From Actinomycetota bacterium (GTDB taxonomy: Bacteria; Actinomycetota; AC-67), in NCBI GenBank assembly GCA_041658565.1, contig JBAZZY010000018.1:1-51132 (forward strand): DNA of 51,132 bases, written 5' to 3'. The notes beneath the pieces are model-generated. The model had not been told where the DNA came from, did not search any database, and saw nothing but the letters and a program-made list of their open reading frames with translations. Shown here piece after piece: positions 23,335 to 30,705 of the stretch (the first letter of the stretch is position 1; each line of letters starts with the position of its first letter). The position numbers and the translations under genes are program-made.

Positions 23335-24041
23335 AGCGTGCCGACGGCAGAAGCGAGCGAGATCTTCGCCCGGTGAAACTGACGCGCCGGTTCCAGCCCA
23401 ACCCGCAGGGATCCTGTTTGATCGAAATCGGGCAGACCCGCGTCGTGTGCGCGGCCACTGTGGAGGACTCCGTCCCCGGGTGGCTTCGCGGAACCGGACG
23501 TGGTTGGGTGACCGCTGAATACAGCATGCTTCCGAGTTCCACTCACGACCGATCGACGCGCGAAATCAAGCACGGCCGGCCTTCCGGACGGACGCAGGAG
23601 ATTCAGCGATTGATCGGACGTTCGCTGCGCGCGGTGACCGACCTGAACGCATTGGGCGAGCGAAGCATCGTCGTGGATTGCGACGTCTTGGTCGCCGACG
23701 GTGGAACGCGCACCGCATCTATCACCGGTGCGTACGTCGCTTTGGTGGATGCCGTTCGCACGCTGGGAATCCCCACGTGGCCGATCTCCACGGAGGTCGC
23801 TGCAGTCAGCGTTGGATTGTCCGACGGCATCGAGATGCTCGACCTTGACTACTCCGAGGATTCCGAGGCCGACGTGGACTTCAACGTAGTCATGACCGGC
23901 TCCGGTGGCTTGGTCGAAGTCCAAGGGACCGCCGAGCGCACGCCTTTCGATCGCACTGCGCTTGACCGCCTACTCGATCTAGCGTCCGCGGGGATCGACG
24001 AGTTGATTCGCGCCCAGCGCGCCGCACTCGCCAAGGAGTGA
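23331..24041 (+). CDS. rph: Ribonuclease PH
   Basis: The protein has 236 residues; GTG 23331 overlaps the preceding stop. RADGRSERDLRPVKLTRRF, GWVTAEYSMLP and the phosphate-binding stretch RSTREIKHGRPSGRTQEIQR are classic for RNase PH, the phosphorolytic 3' exonuclease that trims tRNA precursors. C-terminal EVQGTAERTPFDR is also conserved. It is coupled to the next gene by a four-base overlap. Confidence 0.95.
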   Translation: MKRADGRSERDLRPVKLTRRFQPNPQGSCLIEIGQTRVVCAATVEDSVPGWLRGTGRGWVTAEYSMLPSSTHDRSTREIKHGRPSGRTQEIQRLIGRSLRAVTDLNALGERSIVVDCDVLVADGGTRTASITGAYVALVDAVRTLGIPTWPISTEVAAVSVGLSDGIEMLDLDYSEDSEADVDFNVVMTGSGGLVEVQGTAERTPFDRTALDRLLDLASAGIDELIRAQRAALAKE

Positions 24042-24634
24042 GCCGCGTGGTGCGAGTTGCGCTCGCGACGAAGAACCCCGGGAAGGTGCGCGAGATCGCG
24101 GCCATCATCACGGATGCTCCGGTCGAGTTGGTCGGCCCCGACCCTTCGTGGACGCCTCCGCCGGAGGACGACGGGACCTATCTTGGAAACGCGTTGGAAA
24201 AGGCTCGTTCACTTGCTGCCGCGATGGGGATCCCTTGCCTTGCCGACGATTCGGGGATTGAGGTGGATGCGCTGGGGGGTCGTCCTGGACCGCGCAGCGC
24301 CCGGTTCGCCGGTGAAGATGCCACCGACGCAGCAAACCTGACGAAACTGATCGACGCGCTCGCCGGCCTGTCGGACGAACAGCGCACCGCCCGCTACCGG
24401 TGCGTCGCTGTCCTCGTGACCCCCGACGGGGCGCAGTGTGTCGCTGAGGAAACCGTCGAAGGCCGAATCATTCTGGAGCCGCGCGGATCCGGCGGCTTCG
24501 GCTACGACCCGGGGTTCGTGGCCATCGGGGAGACTCGCACAATGGCCGAGTTGACCCCGCAAGAGAAAGACGCGATTAGCCACCGCGGAAAAGCATTTCG
24601 CGCGTTGGTGCCTGCATTGCGCGCGCTTACGTAG
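24038..24634 (+). CDS. rdgB: XTP/dITP pyrophosphatase (RdgB/HAM1)
   Basis: The protein has 198 residues from GTG 24038. LATKNPGKVREI, ADDSGIEVDALGGRPGPRSARFAG and GFGYDPGF are the substrate-binding motifs of the HAM1 family, which removes deaminated purine nucleotides such as XTP and dITP. It overlaps rph by four bases, the usual actinobacterial pair. Confidence 0.95.
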   Translation: MSRVVRVALATKNPGKVREIAAIITDAPVELVGPDPSWTPPPEDDGTYLGNALEKARSLAAAMGIPCLADDSGIEVDALGGRPGPRSARFAGEDATDAANLTKLIDALAGLSDEQRTARYRCVAVLVTPDGAQCVAEETVEGRIILEPRGSGGFGYDPGFVAIGETRTMAELTPQEKDAISHRGKAFRALVPALRALT

Positions 24635-24684
24635 GGCGCTGAGGAACCTGGTGTTTTCACCCCGAACCTGCTACGAATGCAGGC

Positions 24685-25272
24685 GTGCGGGGGAGACGGG
24701 TAGCAATCGCTGCCGGGCTGATCGCAGTGTTGGCCGGGGTGGCGGGCTGGGCGTTCATGACTCGAGAGAACGTGGTTCCTGATGTCCGAGGTCTCGCCTT
24801 CTCCGAGGCGCGGGAGGTGCTCGGGGCCGCCGGGTTCGGTGTGCCGATGCGCGATGAGCAGGAATGCGGAAGCCTCGAGGATCGGTATCCTCAGTCGAAG
24901 GTCGAGGTGTTCCACCAGAGTCCTTCACCGGGCGCGGTCGCACAGGTCCGGCACGGAGTGGATCTCCAGGGGGGAATTCGGGTCGGTGTGAGTTCGATCC
25001 CGTGCGGGCGGACATCGCGTTCTTTCCCCAGATCGAATGCTGGAGCAGGCTTGGGGTTTTTCTTCTTCTGTGTCGTCCCGCTGGTGCTCGTCTTCTATTC
25101 GTGGGCCGACATGAAGCACCGGGGGGAGCCGGGTTGGCTCTGGGCCATCTTCATGTTCTTCCTGTTCCCGATCGCATTGCCCGTGTGGCTGATCGTTCGC
25201 GGGCAGAAGCCGCGGCGTCCCGAGTTCTCAACCCGGGACTTCTCAGCGTGGGGCGGAAGCGACGGCCTGTAG
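24685..25272 (+). CDS. PASTA-domain membrane protein with PLDc_N-like C-terminus
   Basis: The protein has 195 residues from GTG 24685; TACGAA ends seven bases upstream, so the start may be leaderless. One helix (about 5-25) precedes a single PASTA repeat (VVPDVRGLAFSEAREVL, then HQSPSPGAVAQV), a fold that binds peptidoglycan stems in serine/threonine kinases and PBPs. Two further helices follow with GEPGWLWAIFMFFLFPIALPVW, like the small phospholipase-D-nuclease N-terminal membrane domain. No kinase domain is present. Possibly a wall sensor or a scaffold; function unknown. Confidence 0.65.
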   Translation: MRGRRVAIAAGLIAVLAGVAGWAFMTRENVVPDVRGLAFSEAREVLGAAGFGVPMRDEQECGSLEDRYPQSKVEVFHQSPSPGAVAQVRHGVDLQGGIRVGVSSIPCGRTSRSFPRSNAGAGLGFFFFCVVPLVLVFYSWADMKHRGEPGWLWAIFMFFLFPIALPVWLIVRGQKPRRPEFSTRDFSAWGGSDGL

Positions 25273-25348
25273 GCAGGTAAGCGCGAGACGGACGGAATGC
25301 GTCCATTCGTACATTGTGGCATTCCTCTGTTGAGCGAACATTCGCTGC

Positions 25349-25963
25349 ATGAGAAAGCCAGTTGCAGTGTTCGCGTGCGCCGTCCTGCTCACAGGCTGTC
25401 AGCAGAGCGGCCCGACGCTGTCGACCTCGTCACCGCCGGACGCGTCGCAGTTCGAGGTTGCCGTCGCCTCGTCGCCACAGGTCGACCGGAGCCAGCGGCT
25501 ATGCGAGGGGGAGTTCGTGTCGAAGTCCGGTGCGGTCAGGTTCACGTGCCCGCAGGGTTGGTGGATCTGGATGGAAGGCTCCGGCCCCGGCAACGCCCTC
25601 GCGGTCATTCTGAGCAATCGGCAGGAGGGCGAGGGCGGCGAATCGTTGCCGGAGGGGCAGTTCAAGATCGACGTGCACCGTGGGCCGAACGCGGACTTCG
25701 CGGATCTTGACGACGTAGAGCGTGACTGTCTCGCGAACCGCGATGATGTTTCCGCTCGCGTCGTCTACTGCCGTCGCGTTGAGATCGCCGGCGTGACGTG
25801 GATTCGATACGAGAAGATCGGTTACTCGGGCGCACTTGAGATGGGGATGACGACGCTCTTCGGGGACACCGTCCTGGGTTTCTGGGCCGGCATTGCCGAG
25901 GGAAGCGAAGAGCGGGGCCGGCACGAGGTCGGGCAACTCTTGCAAAGCGTTCGCGTCGCTTGA
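25349..25963 (+). CDS. Hypothetical lipoprotein
   Basis: The protein has 204 residues. MRKPVAVFACAVLLTGC is a type II signal peptide with lipobox LLTGC (Cys17). A short Ser/Pro linker follows, then a domain containing GAVRFTCPQGWWIWMEGSGPG and EIAGVTWIRYEK, which looks like a beta-rich PsbP/LpqN-like fold but cannot be assigned. Four Cys residues in the mature part may form disulfides. An inverted repeat AGCGAA/TTCGCT lies just before the start. The tRNA cluster begins right after its stop, on the opposite strand. Confidence 0.75.
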   Translation: MRKPVAVFACAVLLTGCQQSGPTLSTSSPPDASQFEVAVASSPQVDRSQRLCEGEFVSKSGAVRFTCPQGWWIWMEGSGPGNALAVILSNRQEGEGGESLPEGQFKIDVHRGPNADFADLDDVERDCLANRDDVSARVVYCRRVEIAGVTWIRYEKIGYSGALEMGMTTLFGDTVLGFWAGIAEGSEERGRHEVGQLLQSVRVA

Positions 25964-25964
25964 T

Positions 25965-26049
25965 TGGTGCGAGAGGGGGGAGTTGAACCCCCACGGGTTG
26001 CCCCACAGGATCCTAAATCCTGCGCGTCTGCCTATTCCGCCACTCTCGC
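25965..26049 (-). tRNA. tRNA-Leu (UAG)
   Basis: Acceptor GCGAGAG pairs with CTCTCGC. The anticodon loop contains TAG, and the long variable arm is typical of Leu. The CCA end is encoded (25965-25967). Confidence 0.92.
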
Positions 26050-26110
26050 GCGCGGGGCAGCGTAACACCGGGGAATGAGGGAAGGGAGCGCGTGTGCGCT
26101 CCCTTCCATG

Positions 26111-26184
26111 TGGGCCGCCAGGGACTCGAACCCCGAACCCTCTGATTAAGAGTCAGATGCTCTAGCCTGTTGAGCTAGCGGCCC
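26111..26184 (-). tRNA. tRNA-Lys (CUU)
   Basis: Acceptor GGGCCGC pairs with GCGGCCC. The anticodon stem-loop CTGACTCTTAATCAG gives CTT, and the T-arm GGTTCGAGTCC is normal. CCA is not encoded. Confidence 0.93.
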
Positions 26185-26237
26185 GAACGGCACAGGGTAT
26201 CCTTCCGTGCGGCAACGCTCAACCCGACGCAAGAATA

Positions 26238-26316
26238 TGGGGTGGCGTAGGGGACTTGAACCCCCGGCCTTCGGGACCACAACCCGACGCTCTAACCAAG
26301 CTGAGCTAACGCCACC
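26238..26316 (-). tRNA. tRNA-His (GUG)
   Basis: Acceptor GTGGCGT pairs with ACGCCAC. The anticodon is GTG, with discriminator C and the extra G-1 expected of tRNA-His (complement of 26316). The CCA end is encoded. Confidence 0.93.
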
Positions 26317-26327
26317 ACGTATCGGCG

Positions 26328-26391
<64 letters not shown>

Positions 26392-26401
<10 letters not shown>

Positions 26402-26820
26402 GCGTCGGGCGCAGTGTAGCAGCGGCGCGCGCGGTCTCGTCCGGGCTTTCGCAGCGAGGCGACGATGGTCGCTGCGCTGCCGAGCAGCAATGCTGCGGCA
26501 GCGGGCGATGTCGTTGTGCCGGTGATGGGAAGTGTGGGCGCGCGCCGGATGGTCGAGCGGGGCGCGTCCGACGCCGGCGCAGACCTATTCGAGGGTTGCG
26601 CGGATCCGACAGCGGGAACCGCGGGGGAGGGCGCGGGGGCAGGTGGGGACGGGGAGGACGTGACCGCGGTGGCGGATGGCGCTGCGGAGGGAATGTGCGA
26701 GGGGGAAACCGCGGCCTGCTGCTCACCGCTTCTCAGCAGTGCGCCGGTAACCCCCGTGGCGAGAACGGTCACGATCATGCCGGCGAGCAACGCCTGGGAC
26801 CTCGACAAGTTCTCCCCCAT
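26392..26820 (-). CDS. Short LPxTG-motif surface protein
   Basis: The protein has 142 residues on the minus strand. An N-terminal hydrophobic segment (about 8-28) acts as a signal peptide, residues 35-90 are a Ser/Pro/Ala-rich stalk, and LPITG near residue 97 is followed by a hydrophobic stretch and a basic RKPGRDRARR tail. That is the sorting-signal layout recognised by sortases for covalent wall attachment. It has no globular domain, so it may be a spacer or mucin-like peptide. It sits between tRNA genes and its last codons overlap tRNA-Arg by ten bases, so its mRNA and the tRNA must be processed apart. No sortase gene is in the window. Confidence 0.65.
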
Positions 26821-26875
26821 CCGAGATTACTCTTTCAGGATCCTAGACCTTGTGACAGCCGATGGAGTGCTTCGA

Positions 26876-26949
26876 TGGAGCGGGCGACGGGAATCGAACC
26901 CGCACCACGAGCTTGGAAGGCTCGAGCTCTACCATTGAGCTACGCCCGC
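26876..26949 (-). tRNA. tRNA-Gly (UCC)
   Basis: Acceptor GCGGGCG pairs with CGCCCGC and the loop CTTCCAA gives TCC. Discriminator T is usual for Gly. CCA is encoded (26876-26878). Confidence 0.93.
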
Positions 26950-27012
26950 GTTCGCCGGTTCTGTCCCGGCACGGCCATTCTAGCCACCGGTCGGCACGCG
27001 CGCCGATTGCCG

Positions 27013-27086
27013 TCGGGGCGGCCGGATTTGAACCGGCGGCCTCTTGGTCCCAAACCAAGCGCGCTGCCAAGCTGCGCTACGCCCCG
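27013..27086 (-). tRNA. tRNA-Pro (UGG)
   Basis: Acceptor CGGGGCG pairs with CGCCCCG, the loop TTTGGGA gives TGG and the T-arm is GGTTCAAATCC. CCA is not encoded. Confidence 0.93.
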
Positions 27087-27138
27087 CTGACATACAGCAT
27101 AGCGTTGCGCGCGGCGGGCAGCGGGGCAGGGCCGCGAC

Positions 27139-27144
27139 TATAAT
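27139..27144 (+). promoter_or_regulatory. -10 box of the tig promoter
   Basis: A perfect TATAAT lies 13 bases before the tig ATG, giving a very short or absent leader. The divergent tRNA-Pro begins about 50 bases upstream. Confidence 0.55.
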
Positions 27145-27157
27145 CCGCGGACTCATC

Positions 27158-28498
27158 ATGAAAACCACACTCACTCGTGAAAGCCCGTCAAAGGTGCGCC
27201 TCGCCGTAGAGGCTGCGTCCCAAGAAGTTGCTCCGGCCGTCCAACGTGCGGTCCGGGCCCTCGCAAACGAGATCAAGGTTCCAGGCTTCCGCAAGGGCAA
27301 GGTCCCCCGGGCAATCCTCGAGACCCGTCTCGGCCGCGATGCGATCCGGGAGGCCGCGCTTCGCGAAGCGATCCCCGAATTGCTGGCGAAAGCCGTGCAA
27401 GACGAGACGCTTACGCCGGTCGCTCCGCCGTCCGTGGATGTGACGTCCTATGAACTGGACTCTGATCTCACGTTTGACGCAACGGTAGAAGTTCGCCCCG
27501 ACATCGAACTTCCGGACTTCACTGAGATCGTCGTCACTCGCGGGTCGGATCGAGCGGACGCCGCCGAGGTGGATGCGCAACTTGAGCGCCTGCGTAACCG
27601 GTTTGCCTCGCTGGAGACTGTCGAGCGACCGTCGCATCGAGGCGACTACGTCCTGATCGATCTGAAGGCAACTGATGGCGATCAGGAGATTTCGGAGATG
27701 TCGGGCACGGACCAGTTGTACGAGTTGGGGGCCGGATGGCCGGTTGCTCAGTTCGACGATGAGCTAGAGGGCCGCGGTGCGGGCGAGACCGTCGAGTTCG
27801 CGGCGGTCCTTTCCGAGGAGATCGGGGGGCCGCAGGCCGGGAAGGAGCTGACGTTCCGGATCCTCGTGAAGGAGGTTCGCCAGAAGGTGCTTCCCGAACT
27901 CAACGATGAGTTTGCCAAGACGGCGTCGGAGTTCGAGGCACTTGATGAGTTGCGGGCGGACTTGGTCGAACGGATTCGCAAGGTCAAGGCCCTTCAGTCC
28001 GAGGGCGAGGTGCGCAATCGCGTGCTCGAAGAAGCCCTCGCCATGGTGGAAATCGAGCCTCCGGAGAGCCTCGTGCGCGAGGAAATGGCGTTTCGGCTCC
28101 GGCGCTTCGAAGAGCAACTCAAGGGCGCCGGGATGACGCTCGACGGCTACATGCAGCAGCAAGGAGTCTCCGAGGAGCAGTTGGAGCAGGATTTGTTGCG
28201 CCAGGCAGAGACGAACGTGCGCGCGCAACTGCTGCTGGAGGAGGTCGGCCGTCGCGAGAACTTCACGATCTCGCAGGAGGAACTCGGAGAAGAGGTCCGC
28301 TACCACGCGGAAGCGTTGCGCGCGGACCCTTCGGAGTTGGCCAAGCAGTTGGGCTCAAGTGACCGGTTGACGGCACTGGCCGGTGATATCATCCGCCGAA
28401 AGGCACTGAATCACCTGGTCGGGCAAGCCGACATCAGAGAGGAAGACAATTCCACGGGTGCCGCAGCGGGCGATGTGCCTCTCTTGGACGCGGAGTAG
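27158..28498 (+). CDS. tig: Trigger factor, ribosome-associated chaperone and prolyl isomerase
   Basis: The protein has 446 residues from ATG 27158; the frame is open further upstream but crosses the tRNA and promoter. The ribosome-docking signature VPGFRKGKVP is at about residue 43. The FKBP-type PPIase domain (about 150-240) contains GDYVLIDLKA and GAGETVEFAAVL, and a long helical C-terminal chaperone domain ends in an acidic tail. Its place before clpP and clpX is the common bacterial order. A TATAAT box sits just upstream. Confidence 0.95.
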   Translation: MKTTLTRESPSKVRLAVEAASQEVAPAVQRAVRALANEIKVPGFRKGKVPRAILETRLGRDAIREAALREAIPELLAKAVQDETLTPVAPPSVDVTSYELDSDLTFDATVEVRPDIELPDFTEIVVTRGSDRADAAEVDAQLERLRNRFASLETVERPSHRGDYVLIDLKATDGDQEISEMSGTDQLYELGAGWPVAQFDDELEGRGAGETVEFAAVLSEEIGGPQAGKELTFRILVKEVRQKVLPELNDEFAKTASEFEALDELRADLVERIRKVKALQSEGEVRNRVLEEALAMVEIEPPESLVREEMAFRLRRFEEQLKGAGMTLDGYMQQQGVSEEQLEQDLLRQAETNVRAQLLLEEVGRRENFTISQEELGEEVRYHAEALRADPSELAKQLGSSDRLTALAGDIIRRKALNHLVGQADIREEDNSTGAAAGDVPLLDAE

Positions 28499-28507
28499 GA
28501 GCGACGA

Positions 28508-29158
28508 ATGCACGATTACCGCAACTACCTGGTTCCCATGGTCGTCGAGCAGACGGCTCGGGGGGAGCGGTCATACGACATTTATTCGCGGCTGCTCAAG
28601 GACCGCATCATCATCCTTGGCTCACCGATCGATGAGCAGGTTGCGAACCTGATCGTGGCGCAGTTGCTGCACCTAGAGAACGAGGATTCCAAGAAGGACA
28701 TCAGCCTGTACGTCAACTCCCCCGGCGGAAGCGTGTATGCCGGGCTCGCGATCTACGACACCATGCAGTACATCAAGCCTGATGTGCAGACGATCTGCAT
28801 CGGGATGGCGATGTCTATGGGCGCGATCCTGCTCTGTTCCGGAGCGAAGGGGAAGCGCTACTCGCTTCCAAACTCGAAGATCATGATCCACCAGGGATCG
28901 GCTGGATTCCAGGGCACACCGACGGACATCGAGATCCACGCGAAAGAGGTTCTGTCGTTGCGGCGCCGCATGGCCGAGATCATCGCGTATCACACCGGGC
29001 AGCCGGTCGAGCAGGTCGAGAAGGACATTGATCGCGATCGGTTCATGAACGCGGATGAGGCAAAGTCCTACGGTATAATTGATGAGATCTTCGCGAACCG
29101 CGGACAGATGGAAGAGTCGAACGTCGGTGGCGGGATTACGAGTGTTGGCGAGCAGTGA
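28508..29158 (+). CDS. clpP: ATP-dependent Clp protease proteolytic subunit
   Basis: The protein has 216 residues with GGAG before the ATG. The serine-protease triad is visible: S103 in GMAMSMGAILL, H128 in MIHQ and D177 in DRDRF. The usual GQAASMGA phrase reads GMAMSMGA here, keeping the nucleophile. It lies nine bases after tig and 35 before clpX, so it should work with that unfoldase in degrading tagged proteins. Confidence 0.95.
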   Translation: MHDYRNYLVPMVVEQTARGERSYDIYSRLLKDRIIILGSPIDEQVANLIVAQLLHLENEDSKKDISLYVNSPGGSVYAGLAIYDTMQYIKPDVQTICIGMAMSMGAILLCSGAKGKRYSLPNSKIMIHQGSAGFQGTPTDIEIHAKEVLSLRRRMAEIIAYHTGQPVEQVEKDIDRDRFMNADEAKSYGIIDEIFANRGQMEESNVGGGITSVGEQ

Positions 29159-29193
29159 GATCCGGCATCTAGCCGGGGAGCTGGGAGCAAGCA

Positions 29194-30468
29194 GTGGCCA
29201 AGTTCGGTGACGGGGGCGACCTGCTGAAGTGCTCCTTCTGCGGGAAGTCTCAGAAGCAGGTCAAGAAGCTGATCGCCGGTCCAGGTGTTTACATCTGCGA
29301 CGAATGCATCGACTTGTGCAACGAGATCATCGAGGAAGAGCTTTCCGAAACCACGGAACTCAAGCTCGAAGAGCTTCCGAAGCCGAAGGAGATCTGCGAG
29401 TTCCTGAACGATTACGTCATCGGTCAAGACTCCGCGAAGAAGATTCTCTCGGTTGCGGTCTACAATCACTACAAGCGCATTCAGGTCGGGGCGCACAATT
29501 CCGGCGACGTCGAGCTGCAGAAGTCCAACATCTTGCTGCTCGGACCGACGGGGTGCGGCAAGACGCTGCTCGCTCAGACGCTTGCGAAGATGTTGAACGT
29601 CCCGTTCGCCATTGCCGATGCCACGGCGCTGACTGAAGCCGGCTACGTCGGTGAGGACGTTGAGAACATTCTGCTGAAGTTGATCCAGGCCGCCGACTAC
29701 GACGTGAAGAAGGCGGAGACCGGGATCATCTACATCGACGAAGTCGACAAGATCGCGCGCAAGAGCGAGAACCCTTCGATCACGCGCGACGTCTCGGGGG
29801 AGGGCGTACAGCAGGCCCTGTTGAAGATCCTCGAAGGGACGCAGGCGAGTGTTCCTCCCCAGGGCGGGCGTAAGCATCCGCACCAGGAGTTCATCCAGAT
29901 CGACACAACGAACGTCTTGTTCATTTGCGGCGGCGCTTTTGCGGGACTCGAGAAGATCATCGAAGGGCGCGTCGGGAAGAAGGGAATCGGCTTCGGGGCC
30001 GACGTCCGTTCCGCGGACGAGAAAGAACTCGGTGCGATTCTCGAGCAAGTGATGCCTGAGGACTTACTGCGCTTCGGTTTGATTCCGGAGTTCATCGGAC
30101 GGTTGCCGGTGGTTACGAGCGTGCATCAGCTCGATCGCGTCGCTCTCGTTCAGATCCTCACCGAGCCGAAGAACGCGCTCGTCAAGCAGTACCAGAAGTT
30201 CTTTGAGTTCGACGGGATCGAACTCGAGTTCGATGCCGACGGGCTCGAGGAGATCGCGGACAAGTCCATGGCCCGCGGCACCGGCGCGCGCGGGTTGCGC
30301 GCAATCATGGAAGAGGTCCTGCTCCCGGTGATGTACGAGTTGCCGAGCCGCGCCGATGTGGCGAAGTGCTTGATCACCAAGGAGGCCGTGCAGCGTTTGG
30401 CGGCTCCGACGCTTTTGCCGAAGACCGAGGAAACTCCGGCGAAGGTTCGTCGGGAGCGAAGCGCGTAA
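29194..30468 (+). CDS. clpX: Clp protease ATP-binding subunit ClpX
   Basis: The protein has 424 residues from GTG 29194. The N-terminal zinc finger uses C13, C16, C35 and C38. Walker A is GPTGCGKT, Walker B is IIYIDEVDKI and the ClpP-docking IGF-type loop is represented by KKGIGFGAD. Pore-loop and sensor regions are intact. It unfolds substrates and feeds them to ClpP. A clear terminator follows. Confidence 0.96.
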   Translation: MAKFGDGGDLLKCSFCGKSQKQVKKLIAGPGVYICDECIDLCNEIIEEELSETTELKLEELPKPKEICEFLNDYVIGQDSAKKILSVAVYNHYKRIQVGAHNSGDVELQKSNILLLGPTGCGKTLLAQTLAKMLNVPFAIADATALTEAGYVGEDVENILLKLIQAADYDVKKAETGIIYIDEVDKIARKSENPSITRDVSGEGVQQALLKILEGTQASVPPQGGRKHPHQEFIQIDTTNVLFICGGAFAGLEKIIEGRVGKKGIGFGADVRSADEKELGAILEQVMPEDLLRFGLIPEFIGRLPVVTSVHQLDRVALVQILTEPKNALVKQYQKFFEFDGIELEFDADGLEEIADKSMARGTGARGLRAIMEEVLLPVMYELPSRADVAKCLITKEAVQRLAAPTLLPKTEETPAKVRRERSA

Positions 30469-30484
30469 GCACGCGTGCGTATTT

Positions 30485-30514
30485 CGGCCGCCTCCGGGCG
30501 GCCGTTTTCGTTCC
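30485..30514 (+). terminator. Rho-independent terminator after clpX
   Basis: CGGCCGCC pairs with GGCGGCCG around a TCCG loop, followed by TTTTCGTT. Confidence 0.85.
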
Positions 30515-30561
30515 TGGGGAGGTTTGCGACGTCCGGCGCCCCGGCTGCGGGATCCGGTTGC

Positions 30562-30705
30562 TAGAATCGCGGCATCGTGACGTTCTTGGTAGGTGTAGCC
30601 GGCGGCCCCGGACGGGCCTAGGCGGTTTCGCCCAGGCACACCGAACGGGGACCCCAAAGGGTCCCTGATTTGTTTTCCGAAGACGGCCGGCAGTGGAGGA
30701 ATCGG
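30562..30705 (+). promoter_or_regulatory. Structured leader RNA of valS with promoter
   Basis: TAGAAT (30562-30567) is a likely -10, so the leader would begin near 30574. Bases 30592-30642 can fold as a three-way junction. The closing helix joins GGTGT and GCC (30592-30600, one bulged A) to GGC and ACACC (30635-30642). One hairpin is GGCCC/GGGCC with loop CGGAC (30604-30618). The other is GGCG/CGCC with loop GTTT (30621-30632). An attenuator-type terminator follows at once. The T-box consensus that senses uncharged tRNA is not found, so the class is unknown. Confidence 0.5.
30648..30676 (+). terminator. Attenuator-type terminator in the valS leader
   Basis: GGGACCC pairs perfectly with GGGTCCC around CAAA, then TGATTTGTTTT. 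It ends 29 bases before the valS start and would stop transcription unless an alternative fold prevents it. Confidence 0.7.

Noticed and set aside
25333..25346. LexA-like box AGCGAACATTCGCT before the lipoprotein gene
   Set aside because: It is a perfect inverted repeat, but the two-base spacer does not fit the CGAAC-N4-GTTCG form of Gram-positive LexA sites, and a lipoprotein is an unlikely SOS gene.
30574..30705. T-box riboswitch before valS
   Set aside because: The conserved T-box antiterminator sequence (AGGGUGG...ACCGCG-like) is not present. The element is described as an unclassified leader instead.
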